Of a stretch of DNA of 64,000 nt, positions 53,001 to 59,939 are shown piece after piece (within the stretch, counting starts at the first letter, position 1; every line of letters starts with the position of its first letter). A program made the position numbers and the translations under genes. This DNA is from Misgurnus anguillicaudatus (lineage: Eukaryota > Chordata > Actinopteri > Cypriniformes > Cobitidae), in the NCBI RefSeq assembly GCF_027580225.2, contig NC_073355.2, forward strand, positions 22,863,501 through 22,927,500, read 5' to 3'. The notes under the pieces were generated by a model. That model ran no database searches, was not told where the DNA came from, and saw only the letters and a program-made list of their open reading frames with translations.

Positions 53001-56000
53001 CGCTGAGCCTCTGAGATGGGAACGAGACACGGGCATCTATTTTTGCAAGCTTAACCAATGCTGTTAGAGAATCTATCAAGAGTAATTTGCCTCACAAAGG
53101 TCAACGCAGCCAGGGGCAGAAAAAGGATCACAGGCAAGAGCCTACAACAACAGTGAGTCACTATGGTCCACATTCTCCTGCTAGCATCATAGAACGCCAT
53201 GTACCTATGACCATAACCAACACTGTCATGAATAAAAACAAATAAACTAACACTAGTATTCACTGAATGTTGCATGGTTTGAGAAGTCACAGTGTTCGGC
53301 TTCTTTAAAATAGTATTTAACTACTTATAACTAACTACTTTGAAAATAGTGTATTTGTGTATGACTCAGTGATTACTCTATCCAAATTAAATTGCATCAA
53401 CTCTTTATTGATTACTTTTCAAAATCCATATAAATATTGACCACATGGACAATCGAAATGATTTTTACATTTTTGAATCTATTAAGATTAACTTAAACAT
53501 ACTTATAACAAGCTGTAAACATTACACTTTCAGTACACATTTCTAAATCATTTTAAAACAATCTCTTGTGTATTTAGATTTGAAATATAATATTGTTTTA
53601 TACAGAATTTTTTAAAGTATATACAGTACACTTTAAGAAAGGATGTGTTCATTTTTTTACACATTGTTTTGTGTTATCCTATTTAACACATTATTTATTA
53701 TTTTACCAAATTATGTGTCATTTTTTCGTGTTGATTTTGTGTTCAAAGACATAAAAGGGACAACACAAGAAGAGTAATGCAACCACATAATAATTAACTG
53801 TAAAATTAATTGCTTCAAAATGAAAAATTTCAGGAAAAAGTAATTTAATTACAAATTAAAGAGCTCAGAAGCAAAAAGCGCTAAACGCCATCATAAATGA
53901 GATAATGATATTAACTGAATGCTCTTGGTGCATAATATATCAGCCTTAAAACTGTAATTACATGGTAGAGATCATGATCTTAATGGGATACTCCACTTTT
54001 TTTGAAAATATGCTCACTTTCCAGCTCCCCTAGAGCTAAAAACCAGCTTTTTACCGTTTTGGAATCCATTCAGCCGATCTCCGGGTTTGGCGCTACCACT
54101 TTTACCATAGTTTAGCATAATCCATTGAATCGGATTAGACCATTAGCATCGCGCTAAAAAGTAACCAAAGAGTTTCAATATTTTTCCTATTTAAAACTTG
54201 ACTCTTCTGAAGTTACATCGTGTACTAAGACCGACAAAAAATTTAAAGTTGCGATTTTCTAGGCAGATGTGGTTAGGACTATACTCTCATTCTGGTGTAA
54301 TAATCAGTGACTTTGCTGCCGTAACATGGCTGCAGCAGGCGTAGTGATATTACGCACTGCCTGAAAATAGTCCCCTGCCATTGAAAGTTACAAAGGGTAC
54401 TATCTTCGACTGCTGCGTAATATTATTTCGCCTCCTTCAGTCATGTTACGATAGTAAAGTCCTTGATTATTACGCCAGAATGAGCGTAAAGGGAAAGACG
54501 TGTTACGTTAGCTTACCTTGCGTTTTACCTCATTGCTCCTCATTCTGCATTTACAAATAGGCTCACTGAATTTGTTTTTTAAACGGTCATATTTATAAAA
54601 AAAGCAACAATATATGTAACATTAATAATAGCAATATAGATATTTACTTGGCACTACAATCATGATATATTAAGACAGTAAAACCGCATATGCGCTAGCA
54701 CGAAAAATCACAGCCAGAGAAATTCCTTCACCGCCACAGCACTAGACCTATATTGCAATTTCGGAATGCATAAACAGAAATACAAAAGAACAGAAATTCC
54801 AAGCTGTTTTCTGCACTTCTGCACCAATATCTTTGCAGTATTCTTCTTGTTTTATTTTTTGTACATTCTGACACTCACAGGTGTGAAAATGCTTACATCA
54901 GAATTCGTCAAGTCATACAGTAAAATCTTGTCGCGTGTGACTGCGTACAAATTATTTTTGCATAAACTCACTTGTGTCGTGTGCGAGAGCTCACGACGTT
55001 CCGACCGTCAGAATTCGCACCGTCTACGCCCAGCTTAAGCTATGCTAAAAGTGGTAGCGCCAGACCCGGAGATCATTTGTGAAAGTGTCATTTGTGAAAA
55101 TAAGGCATTTCATTGACTAATAACCTTATCATTGCAATTAAACTAAAATTACTGAAAATAAACATAAGAGCCTGATAAAAATGCTTATTTACATGCACTT
55201 AGATCTTTTTGCATCTGAGCTCTTCAAATATTGTAATGCATTGCACCCAACACTGCTTAGCCAACACAAAATGCATTGGACACACTGTATTTCCAGTAAT
55301 TGAAGCTTAGAAGCCCCACAATTTCTTTATAAATAAATCCAGACTGGCTACAACTATTCAAAAATGTATATTTTGGCAAAAAATATAATAGCTGCCTGCC
55401 TATTCCCATTATCATTTATGTAAAATCAAGAACTCTCTTCAGAATCCCTCACATCTGCACACAATGAAGTGCATGAGCTCTTGTCAGCGGCGCTAAATGA
55501 AAATGTTAAGAAGCAAGTCTGACTGTTACACTTACAGTGTTTTTACACAAAGAAACATTCAATATTCATTTCTTCTCCTCATTTAAATGGCCACAAAAAA
55601 TGTGCTCCCATATAGATAAAAACTGTATTACAACAATGTTCTGCAAAGTGCCGACAAGTTTCTTCCATTACCAGTGTCAAAAGAAATAAAGCTCACTCTA
55701 TCCATGTGCATTACGGCACCTTAATAAAGCAAAAATACCAAGTAATGTCCAGCATGACAGTCTCATGTGGTATATTATAAACCATTTTCATTGTTCCGCC
55801 ACTGATGCATGTGCATCACTCCATGCATGTTTGACACATGTAAGAGGTGCAGCGTGATGATGGACCTGTATTTCTATGTTTCCAAAGCCTTCATAACCAA
55901 GGGGACAAAGAGGAGGAGGAGGCTGGAAAGCAGGGGCTGGGGATGGGGGAAGGTATAGAGATAGAGCAGTGGGCATATCTCGCAGGCGGGAGCGGCTGGT

Positions 56001-58723
56001 TTCCAAGGAGATGTGTGTGCGTGATGAGAGTGCATGAGACAGGCTTTGCTTGGGTGCACACTTGGAAGGGAGAGTCCCTCTTCATCACTCCCTGCTTTGC
56101 CTTTCTCTCTTACTCTTTCTTTCTCTCTCTCCACCTCAGTTCCCAGGTCATCATTTATCCTGAGCACGGCCAAACCGGTCCCCTGAGATCCACCTGCACT
56201 TGAGAACGTACCGCATTAATCTTACACCTCCATTCAACATATGAACCCGTGTTAAATTCCACTAGACTGCTCCTTATTATTATTACACACATAACCACTA
56301 ATGCATCTCCCCGTGATGCTATGTAACACGCCATATATATTTAATAAAGTCTGGTACCGAAGAAAAATCGAAGCAACACGCAATGAATCACAAGTCGCAC
56401 ATGCTGATTCATACTTTCACATGAACTCTAACTGCAAATTATATATGATGTTTGCATTAAACACATGACCGTACCATCAGCCTTTGCCATTTAAACTGTA
56501 ATTACGTGGTAGAGATCATGATCTTGAGCAAATCGTACAGCCCATCAAATCCAACTCACACTTTAGTTCACAGCTCTTGCAGGATATGTGTTGCTGTTTA
56601 GTCCTCCTGCAGAGACAGAGTCATTTACATATTGGCACACAGAGCTGTACTTGATGAACTTCCCCCAGGGAATTGAACAGACCTGGCTGCTGGACATTAA
56701 ATCAGGATGAATAGAAAGACAGTGTGACCTCACATTTTACACACTAATGAAAGTAAAAACAAACACACACACGCTCTTCATAGCACCATGGCCTCACTTA
56801 CGGTCTTTTCAAAATGTGCTACTCTTCCCCGATGTTTTGCTTCAGTGCTTTCAGCATCTCAAACTCCAGAGCAAAAACCTCAGAGAGGCCAAATGTCTTA
56901 TGAACCATATGGATATGCATGCAGCAAGAATCCATTAAATAACATCAAAGTATGGGTGGATATGTTGAAGGTACACACTCGTGCCATTCAGTTCAACCAT
57001 TTCTTTTTTTAACCTTTTTCACCTCGATAAAACTTTTGTGCTACAGTTATAGAACCATACGGCCAAAAATGATTTTTGTTAAAAATGTAAGGGTCTGTTG
57101 AACAGCACACTCCTAAAGGTTAAATTCATGGAGGATGATCACGTATACCGGCATCTCATCCAGTAGAAACCCTAATTATTACATTCCTCAAAGATTAATA
57201 TATGGATGAGCGCAGAGCGTGACTCAGACTGATAGGTTTCCACTTGCCACAAGGATCAATCCCTTGTTGATATTAAGCGAATAAATCATGCGGATCTTTT
57301 TTTAGATTTAAAGTGCATCAAATATGGCTGTGGGTATATCTGGTTCGCTGCGTGACAGTGACATACACTTCAATTAAATTAATACTGAAAAGTCAATCAC
57401 TGGATTTGTGTAATCTGCCATGGCCACATCTATTGGATTGCTCCCATCCCTTTCAATTAAAGATGAGGATCTTCCCATCGCACTGCAGTCATGTCACCTC
57501 TCTGTGTTCCCCGGGGCAGGAGATTAATCAAAGTTTGAAAAGACATTATGAAGTACATTATTCTGCTTCCAGTCAAACTGTGTCAGGGCTGCCCGAATTT
57601 AAACTACATCGAATTCAAATGAATCTGTCCTGAGAACAAAGGCTGAGGAAAAACACAGCATGTCTTGTAAAAACTGTCAACCTGTATAGAGGGGTTTAGT
57701 GTGCTTATGCACACCATTAGGCCTTTAGTTTGAATTGGCTTTGATTTTCTCTCACGTAACCTTATAGAAGTGTATCGTGTGGGTCAGGACAGGCAGATGA
57801 ATACAGACAATATTTTCCTCTGTTCATTGTTCTTATTTTGATTAGCTTGATTGTTATCATCACGTTGACATTGAGTGCCTTTACATCGTGACAAATTAAG
57901 TGCTCCACGTCAACAGATTGCAACACCGACAGATTTATACTTTGCAGAATGAAGTGCTTTTATTGAACCGTAATATAAGGTAGTCAATATGATTGCCTGT
58001 GTTATTTTAGATTGACAAGTGAGTAATTAGACAATTTAGCTCTGATCTATTGCTTATATGACAGCTGCAATTATACCGCTGTCTATATAAAAGATTGCAC
58101 TTGCGTTTAGAGACAACCATTCCAACATGTAATGAACCAATAAACTGTTACGACTGATCGCAGTATTACAGCATTAAAAGTAAATTCAGGTGACTGAGAT
58201 TGAGTCACGTTAACATGTTCCTGGTCTATCATCTTATCATATCATTATGATGGCTTGCCAAGTGGTTTGTTATCTTAAACAAAAACACACACTGTTAAAA
58301 ATAATGGTTTTAAAGGCGTTCTTCAGAGTGTTGCCATTGAATAACCCTTTTTGGTTCTCCAAAGAACCTTTAAGTGGAAGAACAATTTGTTTCTTAGCTT
58401 TTTACAGTCTGAAGAACCTTAAATCAACCGAAATGTTTTATGGATGTTTCAAGAATTTAGTATAACAAGTCACAGTTATCATCATGCACTTTTAAGAAGT
58501 ACCAGGACTTACCTTCTAGACAGCAGGTTCTCCACAGCCCTGAATGGGTCATCACCTCTTCATTCTTCCTGCTCGTTTCGTTCTCGTTATTACTTTTGAC
58601 CCTGCACACTCCTCTCGAGTACAGCCAGTAGTCCGTGCCCACAGCTATGGTCATGAGGCTGAACGCGGCGAAAGCGCCCACTGTGGTGATGAGCATCTGG
58701 ACTCCTCTGTCACACATCAACAT
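22812..58723 (-). CDS. cacng3: cacng3: TARP gamma-3 AMPA-receptor auxiliary subunit, whole coding span (4 exons)
   Basis: The coding sequence joins 58513-58723, 34670-34753, 24025-24165 and 22812-23305 on the minus strand (211+84+141+494 = 930 nt, 309 residues plus TGA). Every intron has GT-AG ends and lies in phase 1. The product is a four-pass claudin-like protein. TARPs bind AMPA glutamate receptors, promote their surface traffic and slow their gating at postsynaptic membranes. Visible features are TM1 near 8-28, a long extracellular loop with an N-glycosylation sequon at N48 and the GLW..CC motif at 62-68, TM2 near 104-124, TM3 near 134-157, TM4 near 177-199, an Arg/Ser-rich cytoplasmic tail (228-248) and C-terminal RRTTPV. 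CACNG3 is preferred over CACNG2 because of the MCDRG start, [11 protein letters not shown] in exon 2, and KKSYSYGW without the extra Asn of CACNG2. The a/b teleost paralogue cannot be told. At 309 residues it is slightly shorter than mammalian CACNG3 (about 315). Confidence 0.97.
24025..24165 (-). CDS. cacng3: cacng3 coding exon 3 (TM2 and start of TM3)
   Basis: This 141-nt exon follows a CCTAG acceptor and ends before a GTAAGAG donor. It encodes residues from Arg99 (split codon) to the first base of Gly146: [18 protein letters not shown], then [18 protein letters not shown], then [12 protein letters not shown]. This covers TM2, the short cytoplasmic SEFYRSRHN loop and the beginning of TM3. 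The 141-nt length and phase-1 ends match vertebrate TARP exon 3. Confidence 0.97.
24598..24920. mobile_element. CACTNTCAGAAAA-type element interrupted by an AGGGGTGTCACGATT MITE (24651-24849)
   Basis: The outer start is ACACTGTTAGAAAAAATG and the outer right part GAGGTACTAATATGAACTCC. The inner element has ends AGGGGTGTCACGATTCTCC and ATCGAAATCGTGACACCCTT. It lies in cacng3 intron 2, about 430 bp from exon 3. Confidence 0.7.
24921..26492. other. cacng3 intron 2 segment, no gene seen
   Basis: AT-rich. A copy of the dispersed GAGCTCAGATGCAAAA repeat (with a ATGAAAAGGTTATTAGTCA motif) lies about 26020-26180. The remainder shows nothing recognisable. Confidence 0.4.
26501..27041. mobile_element. 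hAT-like palindromic MITE with telomere-like core, perfect 8-bp TSD
   Basis: The ends CAACCCATTCTCACC and GGTGAGAATGGATA are flanked by GGAATAAC at 26493-26500 and 27042-27049. The arms exceed 100 bp (GTGTGATTATCGTGCAATAG and its inverse). The core holds GGGTTTAGGGTTAG and CTAACCCTAAACCC runs. Confidence 0.9.
27050..28930. other. cacng3 intron 2 segment, no gene seen
   Basis: The unique-looking part 27170-27560 is less AT-rich. A GGGCCCTGATTTACTAA terminus at 27783 suggests a repeat border. No supported frames. Confidence 0.35.
29115..29896. mobile_element. Large palindromic element (GAGTATACTCTG ends) with a CACTG element in its loop
   Basis: The left arm (GTGCGCTT..., GATGACAAAAATTGCG, ACGCATA motifs) is repeated inverted in the right arm (GATGCAATTTTTGTCATC, ATGTACGCAGG-like). 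The CACTG-ended insert at 29423-29628 sits near the centre. It lies inside an older repeat whose arms include CTTAAGCCATCCACGATG (28980) and GTGAACTATCCCTATG (29935). Confidence 0.7.
29423..29628. mobile_element. CACTG-ended foldback element, 206 bp, TG duplication
   Basis: The ends CACTGAAAAAAAT and TTTTTTTCAGTG have arms of about 70 bp (TATAGTGCATAATTTATGCA and its inverse). A 2-bp TG lies on both sides. Confidence 0.85.
29978..30146. mobile_element. Short palindromic MITE, CCATGGTTGGGTCAAAAA ends
   Basis: The ends CCATGGTTGGGTCAAAAA and TTTTTGACCAACCATGG are inverted repeats, with GTTGGGTT motifs between. It lies in cacng3 intron 2. Confidence 0.8.
31451..32174. mobile_element. AGGGGTGCGTTTCCCAAA-ended MITE (third level of nesting)
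   Basis: The ends AGGGGTGCGTTTCCCAAA and TTTTGGGAAGCGCACCCCT have subterminal AACGATG/CGTTG motifs in both arms. A clean target duplication could not be read. Confidence 0.8.
32755..33094. mobile_element. GGCTGGGAAAAGATTAATCGC-ended MITE
   Basis: The left end GGCTGGGAAAAGATTAATCG is mirrored by CGATTAATCTTTTCCCAGCC on the right. The interior is AT-rich with TATATA runs. It lies inside the 31304-33541 element. Confidence 0.85.
33867..34162. mobile_element. hAT-like MITE, CAGTGGTTCTCAAAC ends, perfect 8-bp TSD
   Basis: The ends CAGTGGTTCTCAAAC and GTTTGAGAACCACTG are perfect inverses. The duplication TGCTAGAT lies at 33859-33866 and 34163-34170. It is 296 bp with a GGGGGGCC-rich subterminal region. 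The termini are the classic hAT (Charlie-like) type. Confidence 0.95.
34670..34753 (-). CDS. cacng3: cacng3 coding exon 2 (84 nt, extracellular loop)
   Basis: This short exon is flanked by a CAG acceptor (ending 34754) and a GTAAGT donor (34669-34664). It encodes the end of the first extracellular loop: after the shared Gly71 it reads [12 protein letters not shown], then [15 protein letters not shown]. The 84-nt length equals the usual TARP exon 2 and keeps phase 1 at both ends. The FRGVCKK wording is gamma-3-like; gamma-2 has FKGLCKQ here. The extracellular Cys77 is conserved. A long GT/CA microsatellite lies about 210 bp upstream in intron 1. Confidence 0.96.
34962..35006. repeat. GT/CA dinucleotide microsatellite in cacng3 intron 1
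   Basis: About 22 GT units, which read as (CA)n on the transcribed strand, end about 210 bp upstream of the exon 2 acceptor at 34754. The CVCVCV open frame through it is an artefact. Confidence 0.93.
35411..35574. mobile_element. GATAGTTCACCC-family MITE fragment in intron 1
   Basis: TTAA at 35407-35410 is followed by AGGGACAGTTCACCCAAAAA and family interior. The right part is degenerate (GGTTGGGTGAATTC) and abuts the next element. Confidence 0.55.
35576..37147. mobile_element. GCTGCGTCCGAAAA-ended MITE split by a LINE
   Basis: The ends GCTGCGTCCGAAAACTC and GAGTTTTCGGACGCAGC are perfect inverted repeats. The MITE sequence runs from the left end to about 35993 and resumes about 37119, with an L2-like LINE between. 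Confidence 0.82.
35994..37118 (-). mobile_element. 5'-truncated L2/CR1-group LINE with intact RT C-terminal half
   Basis: The minus-strand frame from about 37116 to the stop at 36083 encodes roughly 344 residues: [19 protein letters not shown], then [13 protein letters not shown] (RT motif 4), [10 protein letters not shown] (catalytic YADD), and the thumb region ending in an [19 protein letters not shown] tail. This wording is that of fish L2-clade elements; the clade is from memory. Downstream are a short 3' UTR (TAAATAAAGG) and a (TTG)n tail, which reads as CAA repeats at 35994-36014. The endonuclease and 5' RT motifs are missing. No stop interrupts the frame, so the insertion looks fairly young. 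GCAAC at both borders may be a short target duplication. Confidence 0.9.
37197..37554. mobile_element. TTAA-flanked MITE (AGGTGCAGTGTGTAA family)
   Basis: The ends AGGTGCAGTGTGTAAATT and AATTACACACTGCACCT are flanked by TTAA at 37193-37196 and 37555-37558. It is 358 bp and non-coding. Confidence 0.9.
37559..39700. other. cacng3 intron 1 segment, AT-rich, no gene
   Basis: From 38280 to 39420 this is very AT-rich with repeat-like borders (GGTATCACTTTACAATAAGG at 38650, GGTGGGTGGTATAACC at 38283). Nothing codes convincingly. Confidence 0.4.
39702..40201. mobile_element. TAGGGGTGT-ended MITE with ATCGATTCGG/CATCGCAA subterminal motifs
   Basis: The left end TAGGGGTGTCAACAATAATC is mirrored by the right end TGCACACCCCTA. 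Both arms hold repeated GAATCG and GATGCATCGCAAT motifs. Confidence 0.75.
40523..40671. mobile_element. 149-bp hAT-like MITE, CAGTGGTGTAGTG ends
   Basis: The ends CAGTGGTGTAGTG and CACTACACCACTG are perfect inverses. The flanks CATGCAAT (40515-40522) and CACGCAAC (40672-40679) agree at 6 of 8 bases, the differences both T/C. A relative lies at about 40931-41085. Confidence 0.8.
41086..43230. other. cacng3 intron 1 segment, no gene seen
   Basis: The part 41640-42860 is unique-looking and less AT-rich, a possible conserved noncoding region. The open frames here are on both strands and unlike known families. Confidence 0.35.
43235..44747. mobile_element. TTAA-flanked foldback element (GATAGTTCACCC family) with an inserted 865-bp element
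   Basis: The ends AGGGATAGTTCACCCAAAAA and TTTTTGGGTGAACTATACCT are flanked by TTAA at 43231-43234 and 44748-44751. The central stem (44261-44345 against 44520-44616) holds GGTATACTGTCC and its inverse. The left arm is interrupted at 43390-44254. Confidence 0.9.
43390..44254. mobile_element. GGGTGATTCTCACGAAA-ended element, 865 bp, ATGT duplication
   Basis: The ends GGGTGATTCTCACGAAA and TTTTCGTGAGAATCACCC are flanked by ATGT at 43386-43389 and 44255-44258. Three CATTACCGCAA motifs (two direct, one inverted) lie inside. No transposase is seen, and the superfamily is unassigned. Confidence 0.87.
44817..45440. mobile_element. CACTG-ended foldback element split by a GGGGGCGTGCACACC MITE
   Basis: The ends CACTGTAAAAAATATTTGC and ATTATTTACAGTG are flanked by CA. 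The right arm is interrupted between GTTTAA and TAATGCAGCAAAG by the element at 45046-45414. Confidence 0.85.
45046..45414. mobile_element. Harbinger-like MITE, GGGGGCGTGCACACCAAA ends, TAA duplication
   Basis: The ends GGGGGCGTGCACACCAAAG and TTTTGGTGTGCACGCCCCC are inverted repeats with TAA at 45043-45045 and 45415-45417. A 3-bp TWA-type duplication fits PIF/Harbinger. The 73-codon frame inside is unlike a transposase. Confidence 0.85.
46966..47324. mobile_element. TGACCCTGGACCACA-ended dispersed element
   Basis: The left end TGACCCTGGACCACAGTCAT and the right end TTACACCAGGGTCACATT are roughly inverse. The interior TTGTCATTGATGGGTTG and CTACAAATATACC motifs are those of a repeat common in cyprinids as I recall it. 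Confidence 0.65.
47384..48720. mobile_element. 1.34-kb near-complete palindrome (GATAACACTTTATAATAACTG ends)
   Basis: The left arm, from GATAACACTTTATAATAAC to about 47930, is mirrored by the right arm from about 48180 to GTTATTATAAAATGTTACC. This leaves arms of about 540 bp and a loop of about 250 bp. It is extremely AT-rich with no frames. Similar termini (GGTAACACTTTA) start at 12279, 34362 and 38650. Confidence 0.85.
48721..50422. other. cacng3 intron 1 segment, candidate conserved noncoding block
   Basis: The part 48880-49480 is unique-looking, with ordinary GC content amid AT-rich repeats. Small frames (49003-49260, 49185-49469) overlap each other and match nothing. No repeat ends are seen. 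Confidence 0.35.
50427..50926. mobile_element. AGGGGCCATG-ended MITE
   Basis: The ends AGGGGCCATGTCAC and CATGCCATGGCCCCCT are inverted. TTAA lies on the left (50423-50426) and a decayed AACA on the right. The interior has the TTGGTGTCCCCAGAG and GGGGACCCAATCATAGC motifs in opposite arms. Confidence 0.8.
50927..53627. other. cacng3 intron 1 segment, mostly AT-rich, no gene
   Basis: A short tandem array of about 26-bp units (CAAAATATTAGACAAAATAT) lies at 51249-51315. The part 52560-53230 is less AT-rich and unique-looking. No supported frame. Confidence 0.4.
53628..53760. mobile_element. ACACTTTAAGAAAGG-family repeat copy
   Basis: It matches the inverse of 9596-9658 (AAGAAAGGATGTGTTCATTT, TTTTGTGTTATCCTATTTA). 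It shows how the host of the 6-9.6 kb cluster looks without insertions. Confidence 0.65.
53984..55078. mobile_element. Rearranged copy of the AGGGACACTCCAC foldback family
   Basis: TTAA (53980-53983) is followed by TGGGATACTCCACTTTTTTT and a full left arm. The right arm runs only to TACGCCAGAATGAG (54482), resumes for about 40 bp at 55037 (GCTATGCTAAAAGTGGTAGC) and is then lost. About 550 bp of foreign sequence lies between. Confidence 0.7.
55079..58285. other. cacng3 intron 1, promoter-proximal part, no gene
   Basis: The sequence is mostly unique-looking. The part 55790-56200, including GCATATCTCGCAGGCGGGAG, and 57300-57640 could be regulatory. The frames on both strands at 55788-56203 are unlike known proteins. 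Confidence 0.35.
58286..58455. repeat. Dispersed AAGAACC repeat next to exon 1
   Basis: The start ACACTGTTAAAAATAATGG, with TTCTTCAGAGTG and TCCAAAGAACCTTTAAG motifs inside, resembles a short fish repeat as I recall it. It ends about 57 bp from the exon 1 donor. Confidence 0.5.
58513..58723 (-). CDS. cacng3: cacng3 coding exon 1 (start codon, TM1, first half of extracellular loop)
   Basis: This exon encodes residues 1-70 plus the first base of Gly71. It starts [10 protein letters not shown] and ends WRTCCLE before a GTAAGT donor at 58512-58507. The start is fixed by an in-frame TGA three codons upstream (58730-58732). It carries TM1, the DYWLYSRG segment, the NET sequon at N48 and the claudin-type GLW..CC motif. 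The 211-nt coding length and phase-1 end match vertebrate TARP first exons. The ATG has A at -3. A second ATG, out of frame, lies 10 nt upstream (see findings). Confidence 0.97.

Positions 58724-58733
<10 letters not shown>
58710..58733 (-). other. Short upstream ORF overlapping the cacng3 start codon
   Basis: On the minus strand an ATG at 58733-58731 (context GAAATGA, G at -3) opens an 8-codon frame including its stop. It is in a different frame from cacng3, reads across the main ATG (58723-58721) and stops at TGA 58712-58710. The main ATG has A at -3. If the transcript includes this region, the arrangement could reduce initiation. Whether it is conserved or in the mRNA is unknown. Confidence 0.5.
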
Positions 58734-59680
<947 letters not shown>

Positions 59681-59939
59681 GCCCCAGCCAATGAGCTACT
59701 TAAGGCCTTCATATGCAAAGATATGATGCAAGAAGCGGTGCATAAAAAATCGGACTCTGGAGAACAGGAGGTATTTAAAGAGGCACTGACATTTGCAGAT
59801 TTATTGGGATATGAGACAATACTCAAAAGTTTAATTTCGTAGCGTGACAAAAAATAAGCCCACCTTAAGTTCGCGAGCACACATTAAAATAACTGTAGTA
59901 TACTTCAGTTATATACTATAGTATATTATAGTAATTACT

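Noticed and set aside
22812..58723. Assignment as cacng2 (stargazin)
   Set aside because: Exons 1, 2 and 4 carry gamma-3-type wording ([27 protein letters not shown]), although a few positions such as [19 protein letters not shown] look gamma-2-like.
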